Source: CAWFGW01 sp963815495
GTDB lineage: Bacteria > Bacteroidota > Bacteroidia > Cytophagales > JAAEPT01
Assembly: GCA_963815495.1 (NCBI GenBank)
Contig: CAWFGW010000029.1
Span: 1 to 64,000, forward strand
Length of the DNA stretch: 64,000 bases
Reading direction: 5' to 3'
Shown here: one piece after another, positions 1 to 12,100 of the stretch
How positions within the stretch are numbered: position 1 is the first letter of the stretch
Layout of the letters: each line of letters starts with the position of its first letter
Program-made: the position numbers and the translations under genes
Notes under the pieces: generated by a model
Databases searched by the model: none
What the model saw: the letters and a program-made list of their open reading frames with translations, nothing else
Told to the model about the DNA's origin: nothing

Positions 1-1
1 A

Positions 2-3000
2 GGTGACAACATTCGGCTAAGTGAATCCGCTGGAATCACGGGAGAAGCTCGCATGTTTCTGGTCAACGATGTGAAAAACATCAGCGTTTTAGGCACTAAA
101 TCAACCATGGATATTCTAGGCGGAGTAAACAACACCAGCGCGACTTGGGATTGCAATGGTTTTAAGGAAATGAAACTTTCTGCCAACATTACCTTCTCTA
201 AAGAATGGATGACACCCGTTTCAGGCAATGGTCTGGTATCTAGTCATTTTGAAACGACCATTCGCGATTGGAACGACATGTTGTTAACCATCAATCTGGA
301 TCCCTTTCAATTGACCTCACTCCCAAAAACTGAATTTCATACTAAAAATGTAGTGTTTGACTTTAGTGATTTTGAAACACCCGAAACCATTCAATTTCCC
401 GATGATTATCGTTCGCCTCAATTTATAGAGGGAGATAAAAGGTTGTGGAGAGGATTTTATATGGAAGAAGTCACCGTGATAATGCCTCCTGAATTTAAAA
501 CGAAAAACAGTACCGAGCGCGTGTCCTTTTCAGGTAGAAAGCTACTGATTGATAACAGGGGGTTCTCAGGTCATTTATCTGTTAAAAACCTGATTGAAAT
601 TGGTTCAGGAGATATGGGCGGATGGAACTATTCATTGGATTCCTTAGCGATTTCAGTCGAAGCGAATTCCTTAACGCAGGCAGGTTTTAAAGGATCCATC
701 GACATCCCTGTGGGAGAGCAACGTAAACCTTTTGCCTATAACGCCATCATTAACACCAATGGCAACTACTTATTTAATGTCTCGACTTTAGATGAGTTAA
801 ACTTTGAACCCTTTAGTGCTGAATTAAAACTTACCAAAGGCTCTTATTTGGAAGTGGCTATTGTACAAGGTGACTTTAAACCAAAAGCGGTGTTAAATGG
901 CTCGATGAATGTAAAAGTACCTTCCTCTGAAGTTTCCTTGTTAGGGATTCAATTTGAGGAATTAGCCATATCTACCACCTCACCTTACCTGGATGCCAAA
1001 GCATTTTCTTTAGGTTCAGAAAAGTTGAGCAATTCTGTAAAAAGCTTCCCCGTTTCCATTGCAAATATCGGTTTTAATAAAAAGAGTGATGCTAAATTAG
1101 CTATTGCCTTTAACCTTCGAATTCATTTAACTGGTGATAACGATGGCGGATTTTATGGAGATGCCGGGCTAGAATTATTAGCAAAAAGAGACCTTCAACA
1201 AGACAAATGGAAATATGATGGTGTAAAGTTAACCAGTGTTGCAGTCGATATCAATGGCGGTTCCTATTCCATACGAGGTCAACTAGAGCTCTTTGAAGAT
1301 GATTTAATCTATGGAAAAGGGTTTAATGGAACAGCAGAAATGAACTTCCAACCGGGGTTTGACCTGTCAGGAACGGTGGTCTTTGGTAAAGTGGATGGCT
1401 ACCGCTATTGGTATGCTGATGCTTTTGTGGGTCTGCCTACCGGAATACCTTTCTGTGGTTTCCTTTCACTCTATGGCTTTGGGGGGGGTATGTACCACAA
1501 CATGGAACAAGTTGGTTTTTCAAAAGACCCCGCATTGGCAAATGGTAAATCGCTTTCAGGGGTCATTTACAAACCCAACAAAGAGGTACGGTATGGTTTT
1601 AAAGCTACCGTTCAAATTGGCCTTAGTTCATCCAAAGAAACATTTAATGGCGATGCTACCTTTGAAATTTCCTTTAACCAAGGTGGTGGGTTACGCAAGA
1701 TCTCACTCTTAGGAAATGGGTATTTCTTGTTGGATCAAAACTTAGGCGACTACCAGGAAATGGCCGAGTTAGTGGAAAAAATGAGTGAGAGTGACGCCAG
1801 CTATGGTGAAAATACCGAGGGTGATCACCACTATACTTCGGGTTTAAAACCTGAAGGAAAAGATGCTTTAATCAGTGGACACTTTTTTCAATCCTACGAT
1901 TTCAACAGCAAAACACTCCATGGTGAAATTGAAGTGTATATAGACGTTTTTGGTGCATTAAAAGGGATTGGCCCTGACGGACTTGCAGGTTGGTCGGTGA
2001 TGCATTTCAGCCCTGAAGAATGGTTTATGTACATCGGTACGCCTGATAGAAGAATAGGCTTGAAAGTATTAGGCCTGATGACGATGGATGGTTATATGAT
2101 GGTTGGAGACCAAATTCCGGGAAGTCCCCCACCGCCCGCTCGTGTAGGAGAAATTTTAGGTAAAAACCTCGATTATATGCGCGATGAAAATGCGCTTGGC
2201 ACAGGTAAGGGTTTAGCCTTTGGAGCAAGCATGTCCTTTGACACCGGTAAAAAGAAATTTTTAATGTTTTATGGCCAATTTGCCATGGGCGTGGGCTTTG
2301 ATATCATGTTGAAAAATTATGGGGATGAAGTGAAATGTAAAGGCAGAAGCGGCACGCTAGGAATAGATGGTTGGTATGCGAATGGACAATCCTATGCGTA
2401 TGTGGAAGGAACTATTGGTATCCGTGTCAAACTATTTTTCAAAACGAAAAACATCGAAATATTGCATCTGGCTGCGGCAGTGGTCTTTCAAACGAAGTTA
2501 CCTAACCCTTTCTGGATGCGAGGTACAGTCGGTGGCCGCTATCGTATCTTAGGCGGCTTAATATCGGGGAGTTGCAAATTTAACTTAACCATCGGTGAAG
2601 AGTGTGAAATTATAAACGGAAGTGTTTTAGAAGGCATTAGCGTAATCGCGGATATGACTCCGCAATCGGGTAAAAGAGACGAAAGTGTTTTTGTGACCCC
2701 ACAAGCGGTATTTAATTTAGAAATAGGCAAACAATTTAAAATGACTGATTTAGATGATGTAGAAAAGAAATTCCGCATTAAGCTGGATCACTTTCACCTA
2801 AAGAGTGAACAACAAACTTACACCGCCAACATGGCTTGGAACGAAGATCACACGGTAGTGGTGTTTGACAACCAGGAAGTGTTACCACCTAACACCGAAA
2901 TTGTAGCTCAGGTACAAGTGAGTTTTGAAGAATATGTAGGCGGTACATGGACACCTGTTAAGATAAATGGAAAACCTGTTTTTGAAGCATCTGAAACGCG

Positions 3001-4099
3001 CTTTACTACAGGCCCTGCTCCCAACTATATACCACATCATAACATCGCCTATGCGTATCCACAACTCAATCAATATAATTTTTATCAGAAAGAATATGCT
3101 GATGGATATATCAAATTGAAAAAAGGGCAAGATTACCTGTTTGATTTGTCAAGTAACTGGAAACAAGAAATGCGCTTTATCAACCAAAATGGAGACAGCA
3201 CAACTATCGGTTTCCAATACGTGAACAATGAAATCATTTATAAACACCCTGGCAACCTCACCAATAATCAAGTCTACCAATTGATTGTTGTGAATGTCCC
3301 TAACCAATCAACCGGTTTGGTGGATGCTAATGTGAGTGAAGTAGAAACCAACCTGAAAATAGATGGTATAGATACGGACTCTAAAATGACCACCCGAAAA
3401 GCGGAAGGTACCATTCAAAATCTTCAGGAAAGCACGGTGTTTGTCAATACCTTTAGAACCAGTAGATACAACACATTCACTCAAAAAATGGATGCCCTGG
3501 ATATTTCGTCAGGGTGGCGATTACCAGACGCCAGAGGTCAGTCAATCCATATTCTGGGGAACAACATTAGTGGCGAGGAATTTTTTGATCAGTCTGAATT
3601 ATACGGAATTAACAACGATAAAGCGCTAATCCATATCGAAGCAAATCTGGAAAACAACAACTACTTCAATAACTATGTACACCCATTGGTTTATAAAAAT
3701 TATGAAGAGTTAACTGTTCCACCTGCACGATTAGAACGTCAGGATAGTTTAGGAATTCCTCCAACGCAAGCGGTGTACATTCATCAAACTCCTGTTTCTG
3801 CCGCTACCTTACAGTCGAGTGATTTTTATTCCGGTGTAAGCAATCCTACTCAATCCGCTAACTTTATGTATGAGTTACCCTATTATATGAAAAAGGATTA
3901 TCGCGACCTTCAGGCTAAAACTGCTAAATACTGCGTGTATGGAGGTGGAACTTATACCACACGAAGATTACAGATTCTTGAAAAATCTTTCCCGGTGGTA
4001 CTAAAAGGGACCTATCAAGTAGATATCACTTACGCGCTTCCAGGCATTCATAAGGTGACAACTCGAAAAACCTATTACATTAATAACCCACTGAAATAA
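2..4099 (+). CDS. Large beta-rich hypothetical protein, 5' end outside window
   Basis: The reading frame is open from base 2 with no stop before the first ATG (53), and the product has no signal peptide at that ATG, so the gene almost certainly begins upstream and this is its C-terminal ~1365 residues. I do not recognise the family. The protein alternates glycine/aromatic-rich strands with repeated short units of the type GFxGxIxIPV, suggesting an extended beta-sheet fold. A Gly/aromatic stretch near residues 445-485 and a stretch ending in PGSPPPPARVGE near 690-700 look like loops. No T9SS sorting domain is visible at the C-terminus. Its stop codon is directly followed by the ATG of the fibronectin-III gene, so the two are certainly co-transcribed. 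Inferred role: part of a large exported or surface assembly; function unknown. Confidence 0.8.
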   Translation, partial: GDNIRLSESAGITGEARMFLVNDVKNISVLGTKSTMDILGGVNNTSATWDCNGFKEMKLSANITFSKEWMTPVSGNGLVSSHFETTIRDWNDMLLTINLDPFQLTSLPKTEFHTKNVVFDFSDFETPETIQFPDDYRSPQFIEGDKRLWRGFYMEEVTVIMPPEFKTKNSTERVSFSGRKLLIDNRGFSGHLSVKNLIEIGSGDMGGWNYSLDSLAISVEANSLTQAGFKGSIDIPVGEQRKPFAYNAIINTNGNYLFNVSTLDELNFEPFSAELKLTKGSYLEVAIVQGDFKPKAVLNGSMNVKVPSSEVSLLGIQFEELAISTTSPYLDAKAFSLGSEKLSNSVKSFPVSIANIGFNKKSDAKLAIAFNLRIHLTGDNDGGFYGDAGLELLAKRDLQQDKWKYDGVKLTSVAVDINGGSYSIRGQLELFEDDLIYGKGFNGTAEMNFQPGFDLSGTVVFGKVDGYRYWYADAFVGLPTGIPFCGFLSLYGFGGGMYHNMEQVGFSKDPALANGKSLSGVIYKPNKEVRYGFKATVQIGLSSSKETFNGDATFEISFNQGGGLRKISLLGNGYFLLDQNLGDYQEMAELVEKMSESDASYGENTEGDHHYTSGLKPEGKDALISGHFFQSYDFNSKTLHGEIEVYIDVFGALKGIGPDGLAGWSVMHFSPEEWFMYIGTPDRRIGLKVLGLMTMDGYMMVGDQIPGSPPPPARVGEILGKNLDYMRDENALGTGKGLAFGASMSFDTGKKKFLMFYGQFAMGVGFDIMLKNYGDEVKCKGRSGTLGIDGWYANGQSYAYVEGTIGIRVKLFFKTKNIEILHLAAAVVFQTKLPNPFWMRGTVGGRYRILGGLISGSCKFNLTIGEECEIINGSVLEGISVIADMTPQSGKRDESVFVTPQAVFNLEIGKQFKMTDLDDVEKKFRIKLDHFHLKSEQQTYTANMAWNEDHTVVVFDNQEVLPPNTEIVAQVQVSFEEYVGGTWTPVKINGKPVFEASETRFTTGPAPNYIPHHNIAYAYPQLNQYNFYQKEYADGYIKLKKGQDYLFDLSSNWKQEMRFINQNGDSTTIGFQYVNNEIIYKHPGNLTNNQVYQLIVVNVPNQSTGLVDANVSEVETNLKIDGIDTDSKMTTRKAEGTIQNLQESTVFVNTFRTSRYNTFTQKMDALDISSGWRLPDARGQSIHILGNNISGEEFFDQSELYGINNDKALIHIEANLENNNYFNNYVHPLVYKNYEELTVPPARLERQDSLGIPPTQAVYIHQTPVSAATLQSSDFYSGVSNPTQSANFMYELPYYMKKDYRDLQAKTAKYCVYGGGTYTTRRLQILEKSFPVVLKGTYQVDITYALPGIHKVTTRKTYYINNPLK

Positions 4100-6172
4100 A
4101 TGAAGCTTATTCAAATCATAGCGATTTTAATTGTTTTAGCATTTCCTTCTATTTTAGTTGCTCAAGACACTACGGCTTATCAACTCCAGCTGGTAGGTCG
4201 TGCGCAAAAAGATCAAATCATCTTACGTTGGGCACCCAACTCACCCTACTTGTGGGAATTGGCAAACAAACACGGGATGATACTTGAGCGGTATACCATT
4301 CTGAGGGATGGAAAAGCACTGAAAACTCCTGAACGACAAACCTATCCACTTTTTAAACCTTTGCCTCTTGAGGAATGGGAAGCTATTGGAGAAAATGATG
4401 ATTATGCACTGGTTGCTGCACAGGCGATTTATGGCGATTCGTTGGAAGTAACCGAAGACTTTTCATCTGATATTTCAAAAGCCATAAGTCAAACCACGGA
4501 ACTAGAACAACGGCATATGTTTGCCTTATTTGCTGCGGATCAATCGAAAAAGGCGGCATTAGCTTCTGGCTTAATGTTAGAAGACACGACTGTAAAAGAA
4601 AATGAAAAATACTTATATACCATTACCTGTCAGTTCCCCGCTCCTAACCCTCCTGTGGACACGGTCTCTATTTATATCGGCTTAGATGACTATTTTGAAC
4701 TGCCCGCCCCTACAGGTCTTTTAGGGGAAATAGTCAAAGAAAACATAGTCTTGAGCTGGGAAGCCAGACGTTACAAGGATTTTTACAATAGTTATTGGGT
4801 GGAACGCTCAGATGATGGGGGTAAAACGTTTGTTTCCATCACAGAAAATCCTATTGTCTCCCCTTTAAATGCGGACGGACAAGTTCCGGAGTACATGTTC
4901 AAAGGTGACTCTATTGGTGAACTTCAAAAACGATATATCTATCGAGTAAAAGGAATAAATCCCTTTGGAGAAGTTTCTCCTGCATCGGATACCATCAGTT
5001 TAATTGCCTATCCAGGATTATCGGCAACGCCACATATTTCGCAAGTAATTCCTTTGCCTGAGGGCGGTATGCAAATTTCATGGAGTTTTCCAGCGGCTCA
5101 ACGCGATAGCATCCTCGGATTTCGGTTGAAACGTTCAGATAATATCAATAATGAATACAAAGTAATTCACCCACAGCTTAGCCCTAAAGACTCACTGACA
5201 ATTGACCTTCATCCTCTTCCTAGTAATTATTACACGATTACCGCTTATGATGAGTTTGGAAATGAGTCTACTTCACTCCCTTTTTTAGGAATGCCTGAAG
5301 ACAGTATTCCTCCTAGTGCACCAACCGGTTTACTTGGAAGTATTGATACCAATGGGATTGTTACGCTACGATGGAATCCTAATTCGGAAGCTGACGTGAT
5401 TGGATACCAGGTTTTTCAAGCGAATTTTAAAAATGAAGAGTTTGTACAAGTAACGAGTAAAACTGTAAAAGACACCACTTACTCAGATACCATTACGTTA
5501 AAAACATTAACCCACGCTGTGTATTATAAATTAAAAGCCCTGGACAGCCATTTTAATCCTTCTGATTTTTCTGTGGCAATTCAACTCAAACGGCCCGATA
5601 CCATTGCTCCTGCTCCTGCCCAATTTCACACCGTTAAAAGTGAAGATAAAGGAATTGGTTTAGCATGGACACCCAGTATCAGTGATGATGTTGCAAGCCA
5701 TGTGCTGTATCGAAAATCGTTAAACCAGGACGGATGGAAAAATCTGCGAGAATTTAAACAGGACACGGCTTTTTATCTGGACAAATCTGTGGTAGCAAAC
5801 ACACAATATGCTTACCTATTGATTGTCATTGACAGCACTGGAAATGAATCCAAACTATCGGAGACGGTATCGATTACTAGTAAGGGAAATAATATAGTAA
5901 CTACAATTAGCAGCTTAAAAGCGAAAAAAGACTATGAAGAAAAAAGCATTATTCTATCATGGGAAAACACCAATAAAGATGTTCACTCCTATCGCATCTA
6001 TCGCGCAAAAGGAGAAGAACCACTTACGCTTTATAAAGTGGTTCAAAATAAAGCCGTCTTATTCAATGATGTAGACGTCAACAAGAATACGAAGTACATT
6101 TACAGAGTGCAAGTAGCGCTTGAAAATGGAGTACTTTCGGAGTTTTCGAAAGAAATTAAAGTGAACTACTAA
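4100..6172 (+). CDS. Secreted fibronectin type III repeat protein
   Basis: A 690-residue protein with an N-terminal signal peptide (hydrophobic core residues 4-20, cleavage after VAQ near residue 22). Residues ~25-125 form a conserved-looking segment containing LRWAPNSPYLWELANKHG, followed by a helical region (~125-180). From ~205 to the end are about five fibronectin-III-like modules, recognisable by the APTGLLG, LSWE, YWVERSDDGG, YIYRVKGINPFGE and SAPTGLLGSI motifs. There is no T9SS C-terminal domain, so it may stay in the periplasm or bind a partner. The start abuts the stop of the preceding gene and the next gene follows 12 bases after its stop, giving a three-gene operon. Fn3 modules typically mediate protein or polysaccharide contacts; the exact role is unknown. 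Confidence 0.85.
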   Translation: MKLIQIIAILIVLAFPSILVAQDTTAYQLQLVGRAQKDQIILRWAPNSPYLWELANKHGMILERYTILRDGKALKTPERQTYPLFKPLPLEEWEAIGENDDYALVAAQAIYGDSLEVTEDFSSDISKAISQTTELEQRHMFALFAADQSKKAALASGLMLEDTTVKENEKYLYTITCQFPAPNPPVDTVSIYIGLDDYFELPAPTGLLGEIVKENIVLSWEARRYKDFYNSYWVERSDDGGKTFVSITENPIVSPLNADGQVPEYMFKGDSIGELQKRYIYRVKGINPFGEVSPASDTISLIAYPGLSATPHISQVIPLPEGGMQISWSFPAAQRDSILGFRLKRSDNINNEYKVIHPQLSPKDSLTIDLHPLPSNYYTITAYDEFGNESTSLPFLGMPEDSIPPSAPTGLLGSIDTNGIVTLRWNPNSEADVIGYQVFQANFKNEEFVQVTSKTVKDTTYSDTITLKTLTHAVYYKLKALDSHFNPSDFSVAIQLKRPDTIAPAPAQFHTVKSEDKGIGLAWTPSISDDVASHVLYRKSLNQDGWKNLREFKQDTAFYLDKSVVANTQYAYLLIVIDSTGNESKLSETVSITSKGNNIVTTISSLKAKKDYEEKSIILSWENTNKDVHSYRIYRAKGEEPLTLYKVVQNKAVLFNDVDVNKNTKYIYRVQVALENGVLSEFSKEIKVNY

Positions 6173-6184
6173 ACTGCTTTAACC

Positions 6185-9100
6185 ATGAAAAAAGCTATGT
6201 TTATCATCAAAATATGCCAAGCAATAGTCAATCAATTGCAAAAAATGCTAGCATATAAAATAATTAAACTGGAAGTGAGTGCGCTTTTAAAACCTATTTA
6301 TCGTACCAATAATAGCCTTATGCCAAGGTTTTTTGCCCTTTCATTATTTTTCTTGTTGACCTTCTCTGAAAGTTTTTCGCAAACTATGATTACAAATGCC
6401 CAAGCGACTATAAACGTTTATGCAGTACCTGAAGCAAGTAAAAATAGTGAGGTAGCTCCTCTCGATCAATCAATTGTAACCTATCAAATAACTAGAGCCT
6501 CCGAATGTTATCGCTGTGATACGCGCCACAGAATTACGGATCAATCAACTGGGTATTCTAGATTAACATATGCTAGCAATTTGGAGCCCAGATCTTTCTA
6601 TAAAGAGCAAGACCCTAGAAACAGCCAATGGAAATACTCTCCAACGGCATGTGGATACTCCTCCCAAGTAACTGGATTTGATGGATGTGCTAGCTGGCAG
6701 GGGAATGATATTGTCTTTAGTATTAACGACAACAACAAGACTTGTGGCAGTAATCGAATTTATCATAGTGGTAACTGGTCAGGGTTTGGTGGAGGAACAT
6801 ATGTCTTCCATTATAGTCTGCCTCGATTTCGCCAACCGTATAACTACAATGATCCTAATAACGAGTTAAATGGATTAGATAACCTTTGTGATCAGGCGGT
6901 AACAATAGCGACTTCTGCTACAAACAATGATACCTACATATGGCAAGTATCTGCTAATGTTGATGGACCTTGGACGACCTTTCAAACCAATCCACCCAGT
7001 GTCACTAATGGTCATCTGGTTACTGTATCCGAGAATGTGTTTTCGACCTTAATTGGTGATCAAGACGAGTATTACATCCGCTTAAAAGGCGATGAAGATT
7101 GTTTCTTCAACCGTTCCAGTATTGCTACAAAAGTCACCTTTCGAAAATCAGCTCCTGCATCGGTAACCTTCAAGCCAATTTCGCCTACATGTCCTGGTGG
7201 TACTGACGGTGTAGTTGAGATCACGGGTTTAAGAGACGCTAACAATAACGCTTACACTCTGAGTGGTACATTAAACTACACGTTAACAAATGGCAATCAA
7301 ACACGCAACTATTCCTCCACACAACAACCTTCTACCGCGAACCCAATTCGCCTTACCAGTGGTGGTGGACTAAGCATAACCGAAGGGAGCTGGACTGTTG
7401 CTATTGAAACAGAAGATCCAAACGGTGTTTGTGAAAAGTCTTTTCCCGTAACCATAACAGATCCGCCCCAACATTCGGTATATTCTTCTACTATTGCCCA
7501 ACAAGTGCAATGTGATGGTGGTACGGGTAGTATCCGAGTGGCGGTTCAAGGCGGTGCTCCTAATTTTGTGTATACTTTGAAAAACGCTGCTAACCAAACA
7601 ATACAAACAAGTGCAGCGACTACAGCTACAAGTTATATTTTTAATACTGTTCCGGAAGGCAGTTATTACACCCAAATTACGAGTTGTGGTACCACTGTCT
7701 CAAGTTCTGGAACAAGCATACTAGACAATCCTAACGCTACGTTGGCAATCGCTAATGCCTCTTTTACCAACACCACGTGTAAAAACTTAAATAATGGAAC
7801 TATTGCCATGTCACTCGCTGGCGGTAGTGGCGCTTACCGCTATTCCGTGAACAACGGTGCGTTTCAATTGGTGGGGAGTAGTACCTTATCTGTAACTGGA
7901 TTAGCAAGTGGCGCTTACGCCATTCGCATTCGCGATGGTAACGAATGTGAAGTTAGTCGTAATTTTGAGATAGATACTCCTGAGGATTTAACGATTACCA
8001 ACCTAGGTGTTGCTGATGACATTAACTGTCCTGAAGGAATCGGTGACATACAAGTCACTTCCAGTGGCGGAGCAGGGCCATTTTCTTATCGCCTATATTC
8101 AGGGACTACCTTACTCCGTAACGTAAACAACACGACTGATCGCACCGTGACTTTTAGCGCACTAACTCAAGGAAACTACCGTGTGGATGTAACAGATTGT
8201 GCTGAAACTATTTCAGATAATATTAGTCTCAAAGATCCTACTAATCCAATTTCATTTAGTGTGGTAACTCCTGTGAATGTTCACTGTATCGGAGAAAGTA
8301 ATGGACAAATTCAGGTTGGAATAAGTGGGGGTTCTGGTAATTATCAAATCAAAGTTGACAGCCGTCCTTTTGTCAATGTAACAGGATCCAGTCATACACT
8401 TTCTGGATTAGCAGCTGGTTCACATGAGATCATCATTAGTGACAATACGCTAGGCTGTGTGGCTACTACCCAAACTACCATTGGATCACCCACACCACTT
8501 TCCATTACTTCTGCCAGCGTAACCCAAGCGGTTGTTTGTAATCAAGGGACAGGAGAAATATCCGTTACCGTTGCGGATGGTGTGGCTCCTTTTGGCTATT
8601 ACATCACTGGTGATAACGGCATCAACAGATCCGCGTTGAGCAGACCAGGACGAACTTATACCTTTACTGATCTGCCTGTAGGCACGTATGCTGTCCGAGT
8701 AGATGGCTGTAATGAAACGGATTCAGAAAATAGCATTGCATTAAACAATGCGACAGATACCCTCCGAATTACGAACCTTGCTGGTGGAAACATTACCTGT
8801 AGTGATGCCAATGATGGAAACATAGTTGCTAATTTCGATGGTGGCGCATCGCCTTATGCTATTCGATTAAACGCGGGGAGCTTCATGCCAACTGCTAGTA
8901 CCAACAGCCATACATTTAATAACATCGGCCCGGGAAATTATACCGTGGTTATTCAGGACAAGAACAATTGTGAAACTTCGGGCAATATTCAAGTTAACAA
9001 TCCCGCTGGTGTTGCCATTCAATCTTTTGAAGTAGCTGACACCATCGTATGCCTTGGTAGTTCAACAGGTAGTATTCAAGTAGTTGCAAAAGGAGGAGCA

Positions 9101-12100
9101 ATAGATTACTTCTTTGAACTTTCCGGGACTCAATCCACTTCGTTTACTGGTTCTCAACCGTCACATACGTTTACCGGATTACCAAGTGGCAGCTATCAAG
9201 TGGCTGTCAGTAGTTGTGATCTTGTAGCCAATAGCACCACCAATGTGGTGTTAACTGAACCGATTAATACCGTTGATTTTGGCAGTGTTTCTTCTACCAA
9301 TGCATCATGTAGCACCGCAAACAATGGAACCATTACAATCAATGCAAAGGGAGGAACCGCTCCATATTCTACGTCTATTGATGGCAATACTCCCGTTCCA
9401 ATGAGTGGTAATTCACACTCGTTTACAGGATTATCAGCTACTTCTCACACCATTACCATAGTCGATGCAAATAACTGTTCGGCCGCTTCTTCATTCCCCG
9501 TGGATTTAGCTGCTCCTGTAGTCGGAAGCATCCTTCCTGAAGACATCCAACAGGTCAGCTGCAACGGATTTGATAACGGTATTGCCTTCATAACAGCGAC
9601 TGGTGGGGGGAGTTCGGCTTCGTACGAGTACAGCATTAATAATGGTGATTTTCAATCGGTCAATGCGTTTGGTGGTTTGGCTGCTCAAACACATCAAGTC
9701 ACTGTACGATTAGCCAATGCACCTTCTTGTTCCTGGTCGGGGGAATTTGACATTACAGAACCAGAACCTATTGCTATTGATACGCTGGTACAAACTGATT
9801 ATGTTTCCTGTTTTGGTGAGGAGGATGCTGCCTTACGTATTGTATCTAGTGGAGGACCAAGCCCTCATTCGTATCAGTTGTTACGCGGTTCGGAGGTCAT
9901 TGAAACCGGCTCAGAGGTTTTTGACTATACCTTTTCAGGATTAGCCGCTGGTGATTATCAGTTAGTGCTCACTACGGATGTTACTGGATGTGGTACCCAA
10001 GCCTCTTTTTCTATTAATCAACCGGATCAACTAATTGTTGAACTGGCTATTTCGGACTACAATGGCGTAGCTATTTCATGTCTTGATGCTACCGATGGAA
10101 GTGTCTCTTTTGTTTCTACGGGCGGAACCTACCCACATACGGTTTCATCAAGTGGACTAACTAATCAAGTGATTAACGAAGCTTCAGAAGAAGTTAACTT
10201 TTCAACATTAGCGGGCGGTGATTATTCATTCTCCTTGACGGATGATAACGGATGCACTTGGGATACCACCATTTCCTTACTAGCTCCTGAACCACTGACC
10301 ACTTCTACGCAAGCAAGGTTGTTGGCAAATGGTTTGCCCATCTCTTGTTTTGGTAGGAGCGATGCTTCAGTGCTTTCGCTTCCAATGGGTGGTATTGCGC
10401 CTTATCAAATTACAGTAAATGCAAGCGATGAAACAGTCACCGTTGATAGTGCGACTTTTTCTGGACTAAGTACTGGAAAATACCGCTTTCAAACTACTGA
10501 CCTCAACGGGTGTACGGTAATGGATTCTATCACATTAGTTCAACCTGATTCCTTAGTTATCACAGCTATTGACTTATCGAATACGGATGGATGGAACATT
10601 ACCTGTTCAGGCGACACCTCCGGTACAGCGACTATTGATGTTGCTGGGGGCAGTTTTCCTATTTTCATTACGGTAGGCAACCGAAAAGAGCAAATTTCTT
10701 CTTACCAGACTACCCTATTTAGTCATTTAGGTGAGGGTGACTTCCTTGTTGTAGTGAATGACGTGATGGGTTGTCAGGATACTTCCTCTTTCACTTTAAC
10801 TGCGCCATCTGCACTTACTCTTGATGATTCGAAAACCACTATTTTAAAACCAGAGTGTGGTGGTGACACCACCGGGATTATCCAAATACAAGCTGTGGGT
10901 GGCAGTTCAACTGCTGGATTGTATGAATATACCTTGGATTATTTAAATCCCCCTGCTTCCCTACCCTTCCCTGCCCGTCAGGTACAAATGGGAGACCTTA
11001 CTACATTTGACCGACTCATTGGTGGAAACTACAACCTAACCGTTACTGATCACTATGGCTGTGCGATTGAACAACGAATCAACGTCAACTCTAACCGCCA
11101 GCTAAGCCTCGATATCACAGGGTCCAACCTTGCCTGTAAAGCTGACTCAAATGGATTTGGTGAAGTAATTATTCAAGGTGGTTCCGCACCGTACTCCATG
11201 ACTATCACTAAAAATAATCAATCGTGGAATAGCTTAACCGGTTTGATTGAAGGTACTTCTGTTCGTTTAGAAAATTTGCCGGAAGGAGAATATGATTTAA
11301 GTATAACGGATGATAATAACTGTATTTACTTAAGCAGTAATTATATGGTAGCGGTTCGCGCTCCAGAAGATACGCTAACGTTGACTTCTTCCGTCATCAA
11401 CGCTTCTTGTTATCAACAAAACAATGGGCAAGCTATGCTACTCGCTGCCGGGGGGTGGAATGCTGCACCTTATGTCTTTGGCGCTGACCTGAACACACTA
11501 ACACCCGATTCAACGATTAACAATTTGGCTGCTGGTAATTATACGTTTTTTGTTCAGGACACTAGTGGATGTACGGTAGTTACTGACCTCACAATTACCG
11601 AACCCGATTCATTAGCTTCTGCGGTAGTCAATACGATTAATCCTGTTTGTTTTGGGGAAGCCAATGGAAGTTTTGAGCTTTCTTCTGCTGGTGGAACGTT
11701 GCCTTATCACTACTCCATTGATACGGGAGTTACGTGGCACAACTCGCCTTATTTTAATGAATTAATTGCTACAGACTACCAAATCATTACACGTGATACC
11801 TTAGGCTGCACCACCCTAAACTTCGTCACATTAACGCAGCCGACCGAGCTGCAGGCTACTATAGTAAACCAGATAAACACCCACTGCGACCAACCCGCTG
11901 GCAGTGCCACCGCCACGATTACTGGTGGTACACCCACTTATTCCTTTGAGTGGTTGGATCAACAGGGAACCGCAATCTCTGATGAATTACTAGCAGACCA
12001 ATTATATGCTGAAACGTATGCTTTTGTAGCGCAAGATCAGGTAGGATGTATGGATACATTGCTAGTTAACATTATCAATATAAATGAAATGGACGTGGCA

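Noticed and set aside
6185..6319. ATG at 6185 as the start of the SprB-repeat protein
   Set aside because: The 45 extra residues come before a clean signal peptide; kept as feature boundary but the true start is probably 6320.
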